From contig JAFQSI010000120.1 in NCBI GenBank assembly GCA_017409645.1, forward strand, positions 1 to 5,711: a stretch of 5,711 bases of DNA. Reading direction: 5' to 3'. The notes beneath the pieces were generated by a model. That model was not told the origin of the DNA. It did no database searches and was given only the letters and a program-made list of their open reading frames with translations. The stretch's first letter is position 1. Each line of letters starts with the position of its first letter. The translations under genes were made by a program, and so were the position numbers. This document shows positions 1 to 5,623 of the stretch, piece by piece. Origin of the DNA: Oscillospiraceae bacterium. GTDB taxonomy: Bacteria; Bacillota; Clostridia; Oscillospirales; Oscillospiraceae.

Positions 1-115
1 ACAAAAGGTCGCCCAGCAGGACGATTCGGTCAGGGCTTTCCTGTTCGATCAGCTCGCACAGCCTGCCGCACCAGTAGGCGGAGCCGTGGATATCGGATGC
101 AATTACAAGTTTCAT
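1..115 (-). CDS. yfcE: YfcE-like metallophosphodiesterase, N-terminal part (cut by window edge)
   Basis: Only the first 38 codons are visible; the gene continues beyond base 1. The protein begins MKLVIASDIHGS and reaches IVLLGDLL. The D8-x-H10 and G35-D36 motifs are the first two metal-binding motifs of calcineurin-like phosphoesterases, and the SDIHGS opening is typical of the YfcE/MJ0936 phosphodiesterase family. These enzymes are cytosolic, use two divalent metals and hydrolyse phosphodiesters in vitro; their physiological substrate is poorly known. The start ATG (115-113) has a GAGGTG ribosome site at 121-126, five bases away. It is probably the last visible gene of the operon that begins at 2671, separated from the DUF1643 gene by a 75-base gap holding a long hairpin. 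The metal-binding motifs further downstream cannot be checked here. Confidence 0.85.
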   Translation of the reverse strand, partial: MKLVIASDIHGSAYWCGRLCELIEQESPDRIVLLGDLL

Positions 116-134
116 TGAATCACCTCGGGTTTGT

Positions 135-203
135 GATTGGAGAGTGGAGATTGGAGAGTTGAGATATCCTTGATCTCCACTCTTCACTCTTCAATCTCCA
201 ATC
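135..203. repeat. Long imperfect hairpin made of heptamer repeats
   Basis: The arms 135-165 and 173-203 are 31 bases each and pair at 26 of 31 positions around a 7-base loop (166-172). Each arm is itself a degenerate tandem of 7-mers. On the plus strand these are GATTGGA, GAGTGGA, GATTGGA and GAGTTGA from 135 to 162. On the minus strand from 203 they are GATTGGA, GATTGAA, GAGTGAA and GAGTGGA. The right arm includes the last codons and the stop of the DUF1643 gene. No T-run follows the hairpin in the minus direction, so it does not look like a normal terminator. It may affect mRNA stability or lower expression of the downstream yfcE gene, or it may be a dispersed genomic repeat. Confidence 0.8.
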
Positions 204-805
204 TTTTTCAAATATTCTTCCGCGTCGAAAAGCTTCAGCTTCTCGTCCTTCCTTAAATACAGCGGGTGATGGGGGTGGCCCTTCTTACTGATGGGACCGG
301 CGCAGAACCACCGGGCGTCATACTCCCGGCTGATGGAGAGCATATCGGCCACACATTCGGGCAGATATTTGCGCTTTTCGATGATGGCGCCCCAGGCGGC
401 CCAGACCGCGGGCTTCTCCGAAATGGAGAGCAGATAGCGGAAGGCCTTCATGTTCTCCGCATGGAGCCGCAGATTGCAGCTGCGCTCCATGTCGTCGGGC
501 CGGGTGGCCCGCTGGGCGTAGACGTTGAACATCAAAAAGGAGTCGAAGCCGTTGCCCGCGGCGATCCGCTGGACGGACTTCAATGTGTTGTCCAGGTCGT
601 CGGGCTTGGCGGTGGAGGGGTTGATGCCCACGCAGATCAGGGGATTTTTCCCCCGGGTGCCCAGGATGTAACGGTATTCGGAGTAGAAATTCGGCGCATA
701 GAGCCACTTTTCGGTGTCGTACTCGGTGCTGGATGCAGCGGAGCGGAGGGCCTCCTCAAAGGTCAGGACCTCGATCTCGGTGGTGTCGGCAGAGGGGATG
801 TGCAT
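191..805 (-). CDS. DUF1643 family protein
   Basis: This 204-residue protein is recognised as DUF1643 by its conserved blocks: CVGINPSTA at 58-66 followed by DNT at 72-74, FNVYAQRATRPDDM at 93-106, WAAWG at 135-139 and GHPHHPLYL at 176-184. Length and motif order fit a complete family member. It has no signal peptide or membrane segment, so it is probably cytosolic. The biochemical function of the family is not established; the invariant Asn, Ser, Asp, His and Trp residues suggest an enzyme or nucleotide-related binding pocket, which is inference. The ATG at 805 is supported by GAGGAGG just upstream, which lies in the last codons of the preceding gene. Only three bases separate that gene's TGA from this start, so translational coupling is likely. 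The C-terminus (KKIGD) and stop lie inside the heptamer-repeat hairpin. Confidence 0.88.
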   Translation of the reverse strand: MHIPSADTTEIEVLTFEEALRSAASSTEYDTEKWLYAPNFYSEYRYILGTRGKNPLICVGINPSTAKPDDLDNTLKSVQRIAAGNGFDSFLMFNVYAQRATRPDDMERSCNLRLHAENMKAFRYLLSISEKPAVWAAWGAIIEKRKYLPECVADMLSISREYDARWFCAGPISKKGHPHHPLYLRKDEKLKLFDAEEYLKKIGD

Positions 806-808
806 GAC

Positions 809-1378
809 TCACTCCTCCTCGATGGGGGGGAACCATCTCGACTGCGTCTCGTCGAACCACTCACATTCGTGGCTGTTCAGTCCCAGCTGGCGCATCCGGG
901 CGTGGGCGGCCTTGTCCAGGAAGGTCATGGCACCCTCCATGGTGGACTGGACGGAGACGGCCTTGCCGTCGGTCATGTGCAGCTCCACCAGCAGGCTGCC
1001 GCCCTGGATCTCATAGAGCTTCTGTCCGGCGATGTCGGCGTAGCGGTAGGTGGTGCCCCGGTTGCCGTAGGGCACATACAGGAAGCTATCGTCGTCATAG
1101 AAAACGCCGTGGGTCAGGTAATAGATGCCCAGCACCGCGCCGCCGGGGGCCACCAGAAGGCCGCCGATCAGCAGCACCAGGCTTTTTTCGGAAAAATAGG
1201 ACACGACGCCCAGCACGCCCAGGATCATCAGGGCCAGGGACAAAACGCCGTAATACTTCTTCAGCCGGACGGCAGTGCCGGAGCGGTGCTGCTCCCGGCT
1301 GCGGAAGAGCTTGGTCAGGCCCTTGTCGATGGCGAACATGGCGGCAAAGGTCAGAAGGGCCACAAGGATGTACTGCAT
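809..1378 (-). CDS. Small membrane protein with C-terminal soluble domain, function unknown
   Basis: This is a 189-residue protein. The ATG at 1378 is preferred over a longer reading up to 1519 because the extension would lie wholly inside the fthC gene in another frame. It also fits a GAGGAG ribosome site and sits one base after the fthC stop. Hydrophobic stretches lie at about 2-18, 44-62 and 67-89, so two or three membrane segments are expected. The remaining 100 residues are soluble and mostly beta-like (FYDDDSFLYVPYG, then LLVELHMTDGKAVSVQ), followed by a short helix (about 150-165). This resembles bacterial PH-like domains on membrane proteins, and possibly the DUF6560 type, but I cannot confirm either by eye. 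No catalytic motif is visible. It is co-transcribed with fthC and the DUF1643 gene; nothing in the context identifies a role. Confidence 0.8.
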   Translation of the reverse strand: MQYILVALLTFAAMFAIDKGLTKLFRSREQHRSGTAVRLKKYYGVLSLALMILGVLGVVSYFSEKSLVLLIGGLLVAPGGAVLGIYYLTHGVFYDDDSFLYVPYGNRGTTYRYADIAGQKLYEIQGGSLLVELHMTDGKAVSVQSTMEGAMTFLDKAAHARMRQLGLNSHECEWFDETQSRWFPPIEEE

Positions 1379-1379
1379 A

Positions 1380-1931
1380 TCATTCCTCCTCAGGGTCAGC
1401 CCAGAGGACCAGGTCCACGGGGATGTCGAATTCCTCAGTTTCCAGGTGGTCGACCATCTGGAAGCCGTAGCACAGGGCCAGGGTGGGATGGTTGGTCTCC
1501 TCGGCCAGGAACCGGTCATAGAAGCCGCCGCCGTAGCCGATCCGGTGTCCCGCCGGGTCGAAGGCCAGGCCCGGCATCAGCACCAGGGCGGTCTTATCAT
1601 CAGCCACGGGGGAGTCTGCGATAGGCTCTGGGATGTTGGCATAGCCCGGAGCCACCTCGGCGACAAAATCGTTTATGTAAATAAAACGCATCTCCTCGCC
1701 GTAGCACTTGGGCACAGCCACGCGCTTGCCGTCGCGGATGGCCTGCTCCAGCATGGGCACCGTGCGGACCTCCTGGTTGTAGGGCAGGTAGCCGTAGATG
1801 GTCTTCGCATCCCGGTACAGCTCGCAGGCGCGGAATTTTTCCCCCAGCCGGGCGCTGGCGGAGACGATCTGCGCCTCGGTCATGGCCCGCTTTTGGGCCC
1901 GGATGTGGGCGCGCATTTCTTTTTTATTCAT
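1380..1931 (-). CDS. fthC: 5-formyltetrahydrofolate cyclo-ligase (MTHFS family)
   Basis: This cytosolic enzyme uses ATP to convert 5-formyltetrahydrofolate, an inhibitory side product, to 5,10-methenyltetrahydrofolate, returning it to one-carbon metabolism. It is called ygfA/fau in E. coli and yqgN in Bacillus. The 183-residue length is normal. Seen in the protein are a basic N-terminus (MNKKEMRAHIRAQKR), the GKRVAVPK strand at 68-75, the signature LMPGLAFDPAGHRIGYGGGF at 118-137 continued by YDR (138-140) with its glycine-rich phosphate-binding segment R130-x-G132-x-G134-x-G136, and a C-terminal DIPVD at 169-173. The start at 1931 is chosen over a longer frame to 2021 because it follows GGAGGAGG at the right distance and overlaps the upstream stop by eight bases (ATGAATAA). 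The longer version would lie inside the upstream gene and has no family similarity. Confidence 0.95.
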   Translation of the reverse strand: MNKKEMRAHIRAQKRAMTEAQIVSASARLGEKFRACELYRDAKTIYGYLPYNQEVRTVPMLEQAIRDGKRVAVPKCYGEEMRFIYINDFVAEVAPGYANIPEPIADSPVADDKTALVLMPGLAFDPAGHRIGYGGGFYDRFLAEETNHPTLALCYGFQMVDHLETEEFDIPVDLVLWADPEEE

Positions 1932-2604
1932 GAGCTTCCTCCTCCACAGGACGGAACATCTTAAACCACAGCAGGATCGCCGCCTGGCCCAGCAGGCCCA
2001 TGGGCAGGATCTTCCACACATTGACCTTACCCACCACCAGCAGAAGCAGGTAGATGGTCAGCAAAAAGCCCCACATGATGATGGAGATCAGGATGCGGTT
2101 CCAGCCATAGAGCTTCCAGGCCGAGCGCAGGGACAGCAGCACGATGGCATTGACGGGCACGGCCACCACGAACAGCAGCCACAGATTCTTCACGCCGAAG
2201 GCGTCCAGGACCATGTACAGGAACAGCGCCACCACCCAGACCAGGATGGAGCTGAGCTTCTGGATGACGGTCTTGTCGGCGGTATAGCGCCGGGCCAGCT
2301 TTTTTACCGCGGGCTCCGGTGCGGGGACGGGTTCAGGCTCCGGCTCGGGCGCAGGCTCCGGCATCGGCTCCGGTTCGGGGATCTCCGGGGCACAGCCGGT
2401 CAGGGTGTTCAGGTCGGTGCCCAGCTGCTCCGCCAGATTCAGCAGGGTCAGCACATCGGGCAGGGATTCGGCCCGCTCCCATTTGGACACGGCCTTGTCG
2501 GAATAGTTGATCCGTTCGGCCAGCTCCGCCTGGGTCAGCCCCCGCTCCCGGCGCAGCCGGGCGATGTTGGAGCCCACACGGAGCTTCAGTTCTTCGTTGT
2601 TCAT
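1924..2604 (-). CDS. XRE-family HTH protein with four C-terminal membrane segments
   Basis: This 226-residue protein has three parts. Residues 8-67 are a Cro/C1-type helix-turn-helix (IARLRRERGLTQAELAERIN, then YSDKAVSKWE ending at 43). Residues 72-99 are a linker made almost only of Pro, Glu and Ala. Hydrophobic segments lie at about 117-137, 140-160, 170-191 and 195-216, predicting a four-helix membrane domain with the DNA-binding part in the cytosol. The likely role is a membrane-tethered transcription regulator; signal and targets are unknown. It is the first gene after the promoter at 2643-2671, so it may control its own operon, which is inference. The start at 2604 is preceded by AAAGGGGAG. 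The stop overlaps the fthC start by eight bases. Similar XRE-membrane proteins are frequent in Clostridia. Confidence 0.9.
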   Translation of the reverse strand: MNNEELKLRVGSNIARLRRERGLTQAELAERINYSDKAVSKWERAESLPDVLTLLNLAEQLGTDLNTLTGCAPEIPEPEPMPEPAPEPEPEPVPAPEPAVKKLARRYTADKTVIQKLSSILVWVVALFLYMVLDAFGVKNLWLLFVVAVPVNAIVLLSLRSAWKLYGWNRILISIIMWGFLLTIYLLLLVVGKVNVWKILPMGLLGQAAILLWFKMFRPVEEEAHE

Positions 2605-2642
2605 AGTTTCTCCCCTTTCGGGTCGTGATGATCGTTCCTGAT

Positions 2643-2671
2643 ATTATAGCATAAGAAAGCGGGAAATGCAA
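2643..2671 (-). promoter_or_regulatory. Sigma-A promoter of the XRE-fthC-DUF1643-yfcE operon
   Basis: On the minus strand there is a -35 box TTGCAT (2671-2666), a 17-base spacer and a consensus -10 box TATAAT (2648-2643). The -10 is preceded by TGC, giving an extended -10. The expected start of transcription is near 2636, leaving a leader of about 32 bases before the ATG at 2604. The -35 overlaps the palindrome GCAATTGC (2668-2675), which adjoins CCCCGGGG (2675-2682); either could be an operator for the HTH protein encoded first in the operon. Confidence 0.85.
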
Positions 2672-2687
2672 TTGCCCCGGGGAAAGC

Positions 2688-2720
2688 AAAAAAACAGGCC
2701 GGTCCATCCGGACCGGCCTG
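2688..2720 (-). terminator. Intrinsic terminator after htrA
   Basis: On the minus strand an 11-bp perfect GC-rich stem (arms 2710-2720 and 2695-2705) closes a four-base loop (2706-2709). It is followed almost at once by seven T residues (2694-2688). It lies 12 bases after the htrA stop and just upstream of the next operon's promoter, so it separates the two units. Confidence 0.95.
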
Positions 2721-2732
2721 GGGTATTTCGGA

Positions 2733-4325
2733 TCAGGGCATTCCGCCGCCGAAGAAGGGGAAGAAGTAGTTGTACCAATCCTCATAGCTGCCGGAGGAGG
2801 GCATCTCGCCCTGGCCCTGGGGCTGCTCCAGCTCTGCGTTGGGATCCTGGGGCCGCTCATCGAAGGTGATGGTCAGCTCCAGCTCGGCGCCGGAGCGGAA
2901 GACGGTGATGGTGGTGGTGTCCCCGGCCTTGAACTTGCGCAGGGCGCTCTGGAGGGTGGAGTTGCCGTCCACGGGATGCTCGCCGACCTTGATGATGATA
3001 TCCTTGGGCTGTATGCCGGCCTTTTCGGCGCAGGAGCCCTCGGTGACGCTGATCACGTAGGAGCCGATGGGCAGGGCGTACATATCGGCGGTGGAGGCGT
3101 CCATATCCCGGACGGTGACGCCCAGGTAGGCCTGGTTGGTCCGGTAGCCGTGGGCGATCAGATCGTCGCTCATGGCCATGACATCGGCGATGGGGATGGC
3201 GAAGCCGATGCCCTCGATGGAGGCACCGGAGCCGGTGGAGCCTGAATACTTGGCGGTGGTGATGCCGACCACCTCGCCCTTCATATTGAACAGGGGACCG
3301 CCGGAGTTGCCGGGGTTGATGGCGGCGTCGGTCTGCATCATGTTGATCAGGTTGCCGTCGGTGTTGATGGTCCGGTCCTTGGCGGAGATATAGCCCACGG
3401 TCAGCGACGAGGTCAGCTCGCCCAGGGGGTTGCCGATGGCCACGACCTGGTCGCCGACGATCAGATCATCGCTGGAGCCGATGGTCACGGGATCCAGGCC
3501 CGCGGCCTCGATCTTCAGGATGGACACGTCATTCATCTCGTCAAAGCCGATGAGCTTCGCCTCGTACTCGTCGCCCATGTAGGTCATGACGGTGAGCTTG
3601 TTTGCACCCTCGACCACATGGTAGTTCGAGAGGATATAGCCGTCGGCGCTGATGATGAAGCCGGTGCCGGAGGAGGCCGTCTCGGACACCTGGCCCCAGA
3701 CGTTGGTGGTGGACTGGTTGGAGATGGCGACCACGGAGCCCACATTCATGGCGTAGACCTGGCTGGGGGACAGGCCCTCGGCGCTGGCCATGGGAGAGCC
3801 GGAGACGCTGACGCCGGTCTGGGCATGTTCCAGATCCCGGATCTGCTGCTGCAGAGCGTCGATCTGGGTGTCGACCTGGGTCTGGTGCCGGAGCAGCTGC
3901 TCCTCCCAGCGGTTGTTGACGATCCCCGCGGTGACGGCGCAGGAGCCGACGACCAGCGCAGCGGTCAGCACCGCCGCCAGGATCCGCTTTCCGGCCTTTC
4001 CGGACTTTTTGGGCTTGGGGGCGCGCTTTTTGGGAACGGTGTATTCCTCGGGCTGGGGGGTATAGGTCCGCTCATAGACGGGCTCGGGCTCCGGGGTGGG
4101 GTCCGGCTCCGTCCGGGCCTCGGGGGCGGGGGAGACGGAGAAAAATTCCTGCTGGCCCACACCGGCACCGTGCCAGGCGGTGTCCGCGGGGCTCTCGGGA
4201 ACGGGAGTCTCGGAAACGGGGATATCAGGGGCGGGAGCCGGGTCGGCAGAGGGTTCCTCCGGGGGCAGGGACATCCCGGTGTCCTGGGGGATGGGGTCGA
4301 ATTGACGGTCTTCGCTGAATTCCAT
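2733..4325 (-). CDS. htrA: HtrA/DegP-like membrane-anchored serine protease with PDZ domain
   Basis: This 530-residue S1C protease degrades or refolds damaged proteins outside the cytoplasmic membrane. The N-terminal 112 residues are rich in Pro and Glu and end in a Lys-rich patch (99-114). One membrane segment follows (about 115-135), then a short coiled coil (about 141-167). The protease domain spans about 186-385 with the complete triad His236 (SNYHVVEG), Asp266 (NDVSIL) and Ser341 (GNSGGPL). One PDZ domain covers about 397-488 (AYLGVTV to TITF). The tail is acidic and Gln/Pro-rich and ends with aromatic residues and FFGGGMP. This order matches Gram-positive HtrA proteins facing outward with a cytosolic N-terminus. 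The start at 4325 follows AAAGGAGG with seven bases of spacing. The gene stands alone between its own promoter and terminator. Confidence 0.95.
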   Translation of the reverse strand: MEFSEDRQFDPIPQDTGMSLPPEEPSADPAPAPDIPVSETPVPESPADTAWHGAGVGQQEFFSVSPAPEARTEPDPTPEPEPVYERTYTPQPEEYTVPKKRAPKPKKSGKAGKRILAAVLTAALVVGSCAVTAGIVNNRWEEQLLRHQTQVDTQIDALQQQIRDLEHAQTGVSVSGSPMASAEGLSPSQVYAMNVGSVVAISNQSTTNVWGQVSETASSGTGFIISADGYILSNYHVVEGANKLTVMTYMGDEYEAKLIGFDEMNDVSILKIEAAGLDPVTIGSSDDLIVGDQVVAIGNPLGELTSSLTVGYISAKDRTINTDGNLINMMQTDAAINPGNSGGPLFNMKGEVVGITTAKYSGSTGSGASIEGIGFAIPIADVMAMSDDLIAHGYRTNQAYLGVTVRDMDASTADMYALPIGSYVISVTEGSCAEKAGIQPKDIIIKVGEHPVDGNSTLQSALRKFKAGDTTTITVFRSGAELELTITFDERPQDPNAELEQPQGQGEMPSSGSYEDWYNYFFPFFGGGMP

Positions 4326-4375
4326 GACGGGTCCTCCTTTGGGGGTCTGATGTTACGATTCCATCATATGGCGAA

Positions 4376-4404
4376 ATTATAACGAAAATATGAAGACCTG
4401 TCAA
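4376..4404 (-). promoter_or_regulatory. Consensus sigma-A promoter of htrA
   Basis: On the minus strand both boxes are exact: TTGACA (4404-4399), a 17-base spacer and TATAAT (4381-4376). Transcription should start near 4369, giving a leader of about 44 bases before the ATG at 4325. No clear CssR-type or other stress operator was recognised by eye, so strong basal expression is expected; that is inference. Confidence 0.92.
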
Positions 4405-4434
4405 ACGAAGTTTGAACATTCCCGCCGGTTCGGC

Positions 4435-4466
4435 AAAAACCGGCGGCGGTATGGAATGGCCGCCGG
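4435..4466 (-). terminator. Intrinsic terminator of the DUF1540 gene
   Basis: On the minus strand CCGGCGGC (4466-4459) pairs perfectly with GCCGCCGG (4447-4440) across an 11-base loop, followed directly by TTTTT (4439-4435). It begins 14 bases after the DUF1540 stop. An alternative 9-bp hairpin (4422-4430 with 4438-4446) shares one arm and could compete, but it lacks a following T-run. Confidence 0.8.
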
Positions 4467-4480
4467 AGCGGCCGGGGAAG

Positions 4481-4639
4481 TTACTTCTTCCGGAAGGACA
4501 TGCAGTCGGTACACTGGTCCTGGGTGGGGTTGGCCTCGTGGGTGCCCACCATGATCCGGTCCAGGGAGCAGTAGTTGGCGTTCTGGGCGTGGTTGGCGCA
4601 CTGCTTGACGGTACACTCGATGCACTTGTTGGCGTTCAT
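4481..4639 (-). CDS. DUF1540 small six-cysteine protein
   Basis: This 52-residue protein begins MNANKCIECTVKQC and ends CTDCMSFRKK. Six cysteines (6, 9, 14, 24, 43, 46), the NANYCSLDRIMVG block (20-32) and the final CTDC-x-SF fit the DUF1540 domain, a short Cys-rich module found mainly in Firmicutes. Paired cysteines suggest binding of a metal such as zinc, but the family's function is not established. The start at 4639 is well supported: AAGGAGGT lies at 4648-4655, eight bases upstream. The gene is alone, with its own terminator, and divergent from rpe. A sigma-G-like promoter lies in front of it, so the protein may be made in the developing spore; that is inference. Confidence 0.9.
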   Translation of the reverse strand: MNANKCIECTVKQCANHAQNANYCSLDRIMVGTHEANPTQDQCTDCMSFRKK

Positions 4640-4671
4640 AATGAATTACCTCCTTGAATTTGGTGCGAGGG

Positions 4672-4701
4672 TAGTATGCACAGGCTGGCCGGGTTTTATA
4701 C
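4672..4701 (-). promoter_or_regulatory. Candidate sigma-G (forespore) promoter of the DUF1540 gene
   Basis: On the minus strand GTATA (4701-4697), an 18-base spacer and CATACTA (4678-4672) match the Bacillus sigma-G consensus as I know it (GHATR, 17-18 bases, CATnHTA). The expected start of transcription is near 4665, about 10 bases before the ribosome site, which fits. No good sigma-A promoter was seen for this gene. The -35 element lies inside a 6-bp inverted repeat (CCGGGT at 4689-4694, ACCCGG at 4700-4705), which may be an operator. Confidence 0.55.
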
Positions 4702-4708
4702 CCGGAAG

Positions 4709-4736
4709 TGCTGAGTTCTGAGTGCTGAATGCTGAG
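4709..4736. repeat. Four degenerate tandem heptamers
   Basis: The copies TGCTGAG, TTCTGAG, TGCTGAA and TGCTGAG follow each other without gaps, between the divergent promoters of the DUF1540 gene and rpe. The shared period of seven and the GAGT core recall the hairpin repeats at 135-203, although the units differ. Confidence 0.75.
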
Positions 4737-4748
4737 TGATTTTGTCGA

Positions 4749-4777
4749 TTGCTTTATTTGCGGGGATATGTTATCAT
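4749..4777 (+). promoter_or_regulatory. Likely extended -10 promoter of rpe
   Basis: TTGCTT (4749-4754), a 17-base spacer and TATCAT (4772-4777) are preceded by TG at 4769-4770, the extended -10 motif that can offset a weak -35. Transcription would start near 4784, about 30 bases before the rpe ATG. Confidence 0.6.
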
Positions 4778-4813
4778 ATTTTGAGAAAAATTATCCTCTG
4801 GAGGAATTACAAT

Positions 4814-5455
4814 ATGATTATCGTTTCCCCTTCCATTTTGTCTGCGGATTTTGCCGATCTGAAGAATGAGCTGCTGGTCGTTAAGAATGCCGGGGCGCCC
4901 TGGGCTCATGTGGATGTGATGGACGGCCATTTTGTGCCCAACATCTCCATCGGCGTGCCCGTGGTGGCCTCCCTGCGCAAGGCCACGGACCTGTTCCTGG
5001 ACGTCCATCTGATGATCGACACCCCCATCAAGTATGTGGACCAGTTCATCGCCTCCGGCGCGGACATGGTGGTCATCCACCTGGAGTCCGACACCCCCGA
5101 GATGATCCACAAGACCCTGGCCCGGATCCACGAACTCGGCTGCAAGGCGGGCCTGACCATCAAGCCCGGCACCCCCGTGGAGGAGATGGCTCCTTACCTG
5201 AATGAGATCGACATGGCCCTCGTGATGACCGTGGAGCCAGGCTTCGGCGGCCAGAGCTTCATGGCAGACATGATGCCCAAGGTCCGCTGGCTCCGGGAGC
5301 ATACCTCCCCCGACTTCCTGATCCAGGTGGACGGCGGCGTGGACGCGAAGACCGCCCCCGTGTGCAAGGAAGCGGGCGCGAACGTGCTGGTTTCCGGCTC
5401 CGCCTTCTTCAAGGCCGCCGACAAGGCCGCCTTCGTGCAGCAGCTGATGGCTTGA
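4814..5455 (+). CDS. rpe: Ribulose-phosphate 3-epimerase
   Basis: This cytosolic TIM-barrel enzyme interconverts D-ribulose 5-phosphate and D-xylulose 5-phosphate in the pentose phosphate pathway. The 213-residue length is close to the usual 215-225. Visible motifs are SPSILSADF (5-13), signature one HVDVMDGHFVPN (32-43), DVHLMI (63-68), signature two VMTVEPGFGGQSF (137-149) and QVDGGV (171-176). The metal and catalytic residues His32, Asp34, His65 and Asp173 are all present. The ATG at 4814 is chosen because GGAGG lies at 4800-4804 and the family begins with this sequence; the 26 codons open upstream in frame cross the promoter and have no family similarity. It is a single-gene unit with its own promoter and terminator. 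Confidence 0.96.
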   Translation: MIIVSPSILSADFADLKNELLVVKNAGAPWAHVDVMDGHFVPNISIGVPVVASLRKATDLFLDVHLMIDTPIKYVDQFIASGADMVVIHLESDTPEMIHKTLARIHELGCKAGLTIKPGTPVEEMAPYLNEIDMALVMTVEPGFGGQSFMADMMPKVRWLREHTSPDFLIQVDGGVDAKTAPVCKEAGANVLVSGSAFFKAADKAAFVQQLMA

Positions 5456-5465
5456 CAGAAATTAC

Positions 5466-5498
5466 CATGGCCCTTTCACCAAAAAGGGCCATGTTTTT
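5466..5498 (+). terminator. Intrinsic terminator after rpe
   Basis: The arms CATGGCCCTTT (5466-5476) and AAAGGGCCATG (5483-5493) pair perfectly over 11 bp around a six-base loop and are followed by TTTTT (5494-5498). It starts 10 bases after the rpe stop. The change to AT-rich sequence begins directly after it. Confidence 0.95.
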
Positions 5499-5508
5499 GT
5501 ATAGAGAA

Positions 5509-5531
5509 AACCACTCGTTATACGAGTGGTT
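5509..5531. repeat. Perfect 10-bp inverted repeat with 3-base loop
   Basis: AACCACTCGT (5509-5518) pairs with ACGAGTGGTT (5522-5531) around TAT. No T-run follows on the plus strand (TCAATG comes next), and on the minus strand the next bases are TTTTCTC, so it could act as a weak terminator for transcripts arriving from the right. It may equally be the structured end of a mobile element. Confidence 0.85.
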
Positions 5532-5623
5532 CAATGAAGCCTATGGCGATGAACAAGAAAAGCCTGCTACGTAACTGAGCGGTCTGCCAACTGCACAATT
5601 ATACATAACAGGGATTCTTTACA

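Noticed and set aside
135..203. The long hairpin as an intrinsic terminator or a CRISPR array
   Set aside because: No T-run follows on either usable side, and the units are 7 bases and degenerate with no spacers, unlike CRISPR repeats.
266..1624. A 452-codon open frame on the plus strand
   Set aside because: It runs antisense across three well-supported genes, is Gly/His/Gln-rich in the way of a GC-rich shadow frame, and shows no family motif.
1798..2628. A 276-codon open frame on the plus strand
   Set aside because: Antisense to the XRE and fthC genes, rich in Gln, His and Gly without domain motifs; a composition artefact.
3618..4382. A 254-codon glycine-rich open frame on the plus strand
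   Set aside because: Antisense shadow of htrA; its repeats mirror the Pro/Glu-rich region on the other strand.
4422..4446. The 9-bp hairpin as the DUF1540 terminator
   Set aside because: It lacks a following T-run; the overlapping stem at 4440-4466 is directly followed by five T residues and fits better.
5468..5574. Small ORF starting MALSPKRAMFLYREN downstream of rpe
   Set aside because: It runs through the rpe terminator stem and the following hairpin, has no ribosome site, and is best explained as translated structural DNA.
5581..5623. A promoter for the AT-rich ORF (TATACA near 5600)
   Set aside because: No convincing -35 at the right spacing was found, and AT-rich DNA gives such -10-like words by chance.
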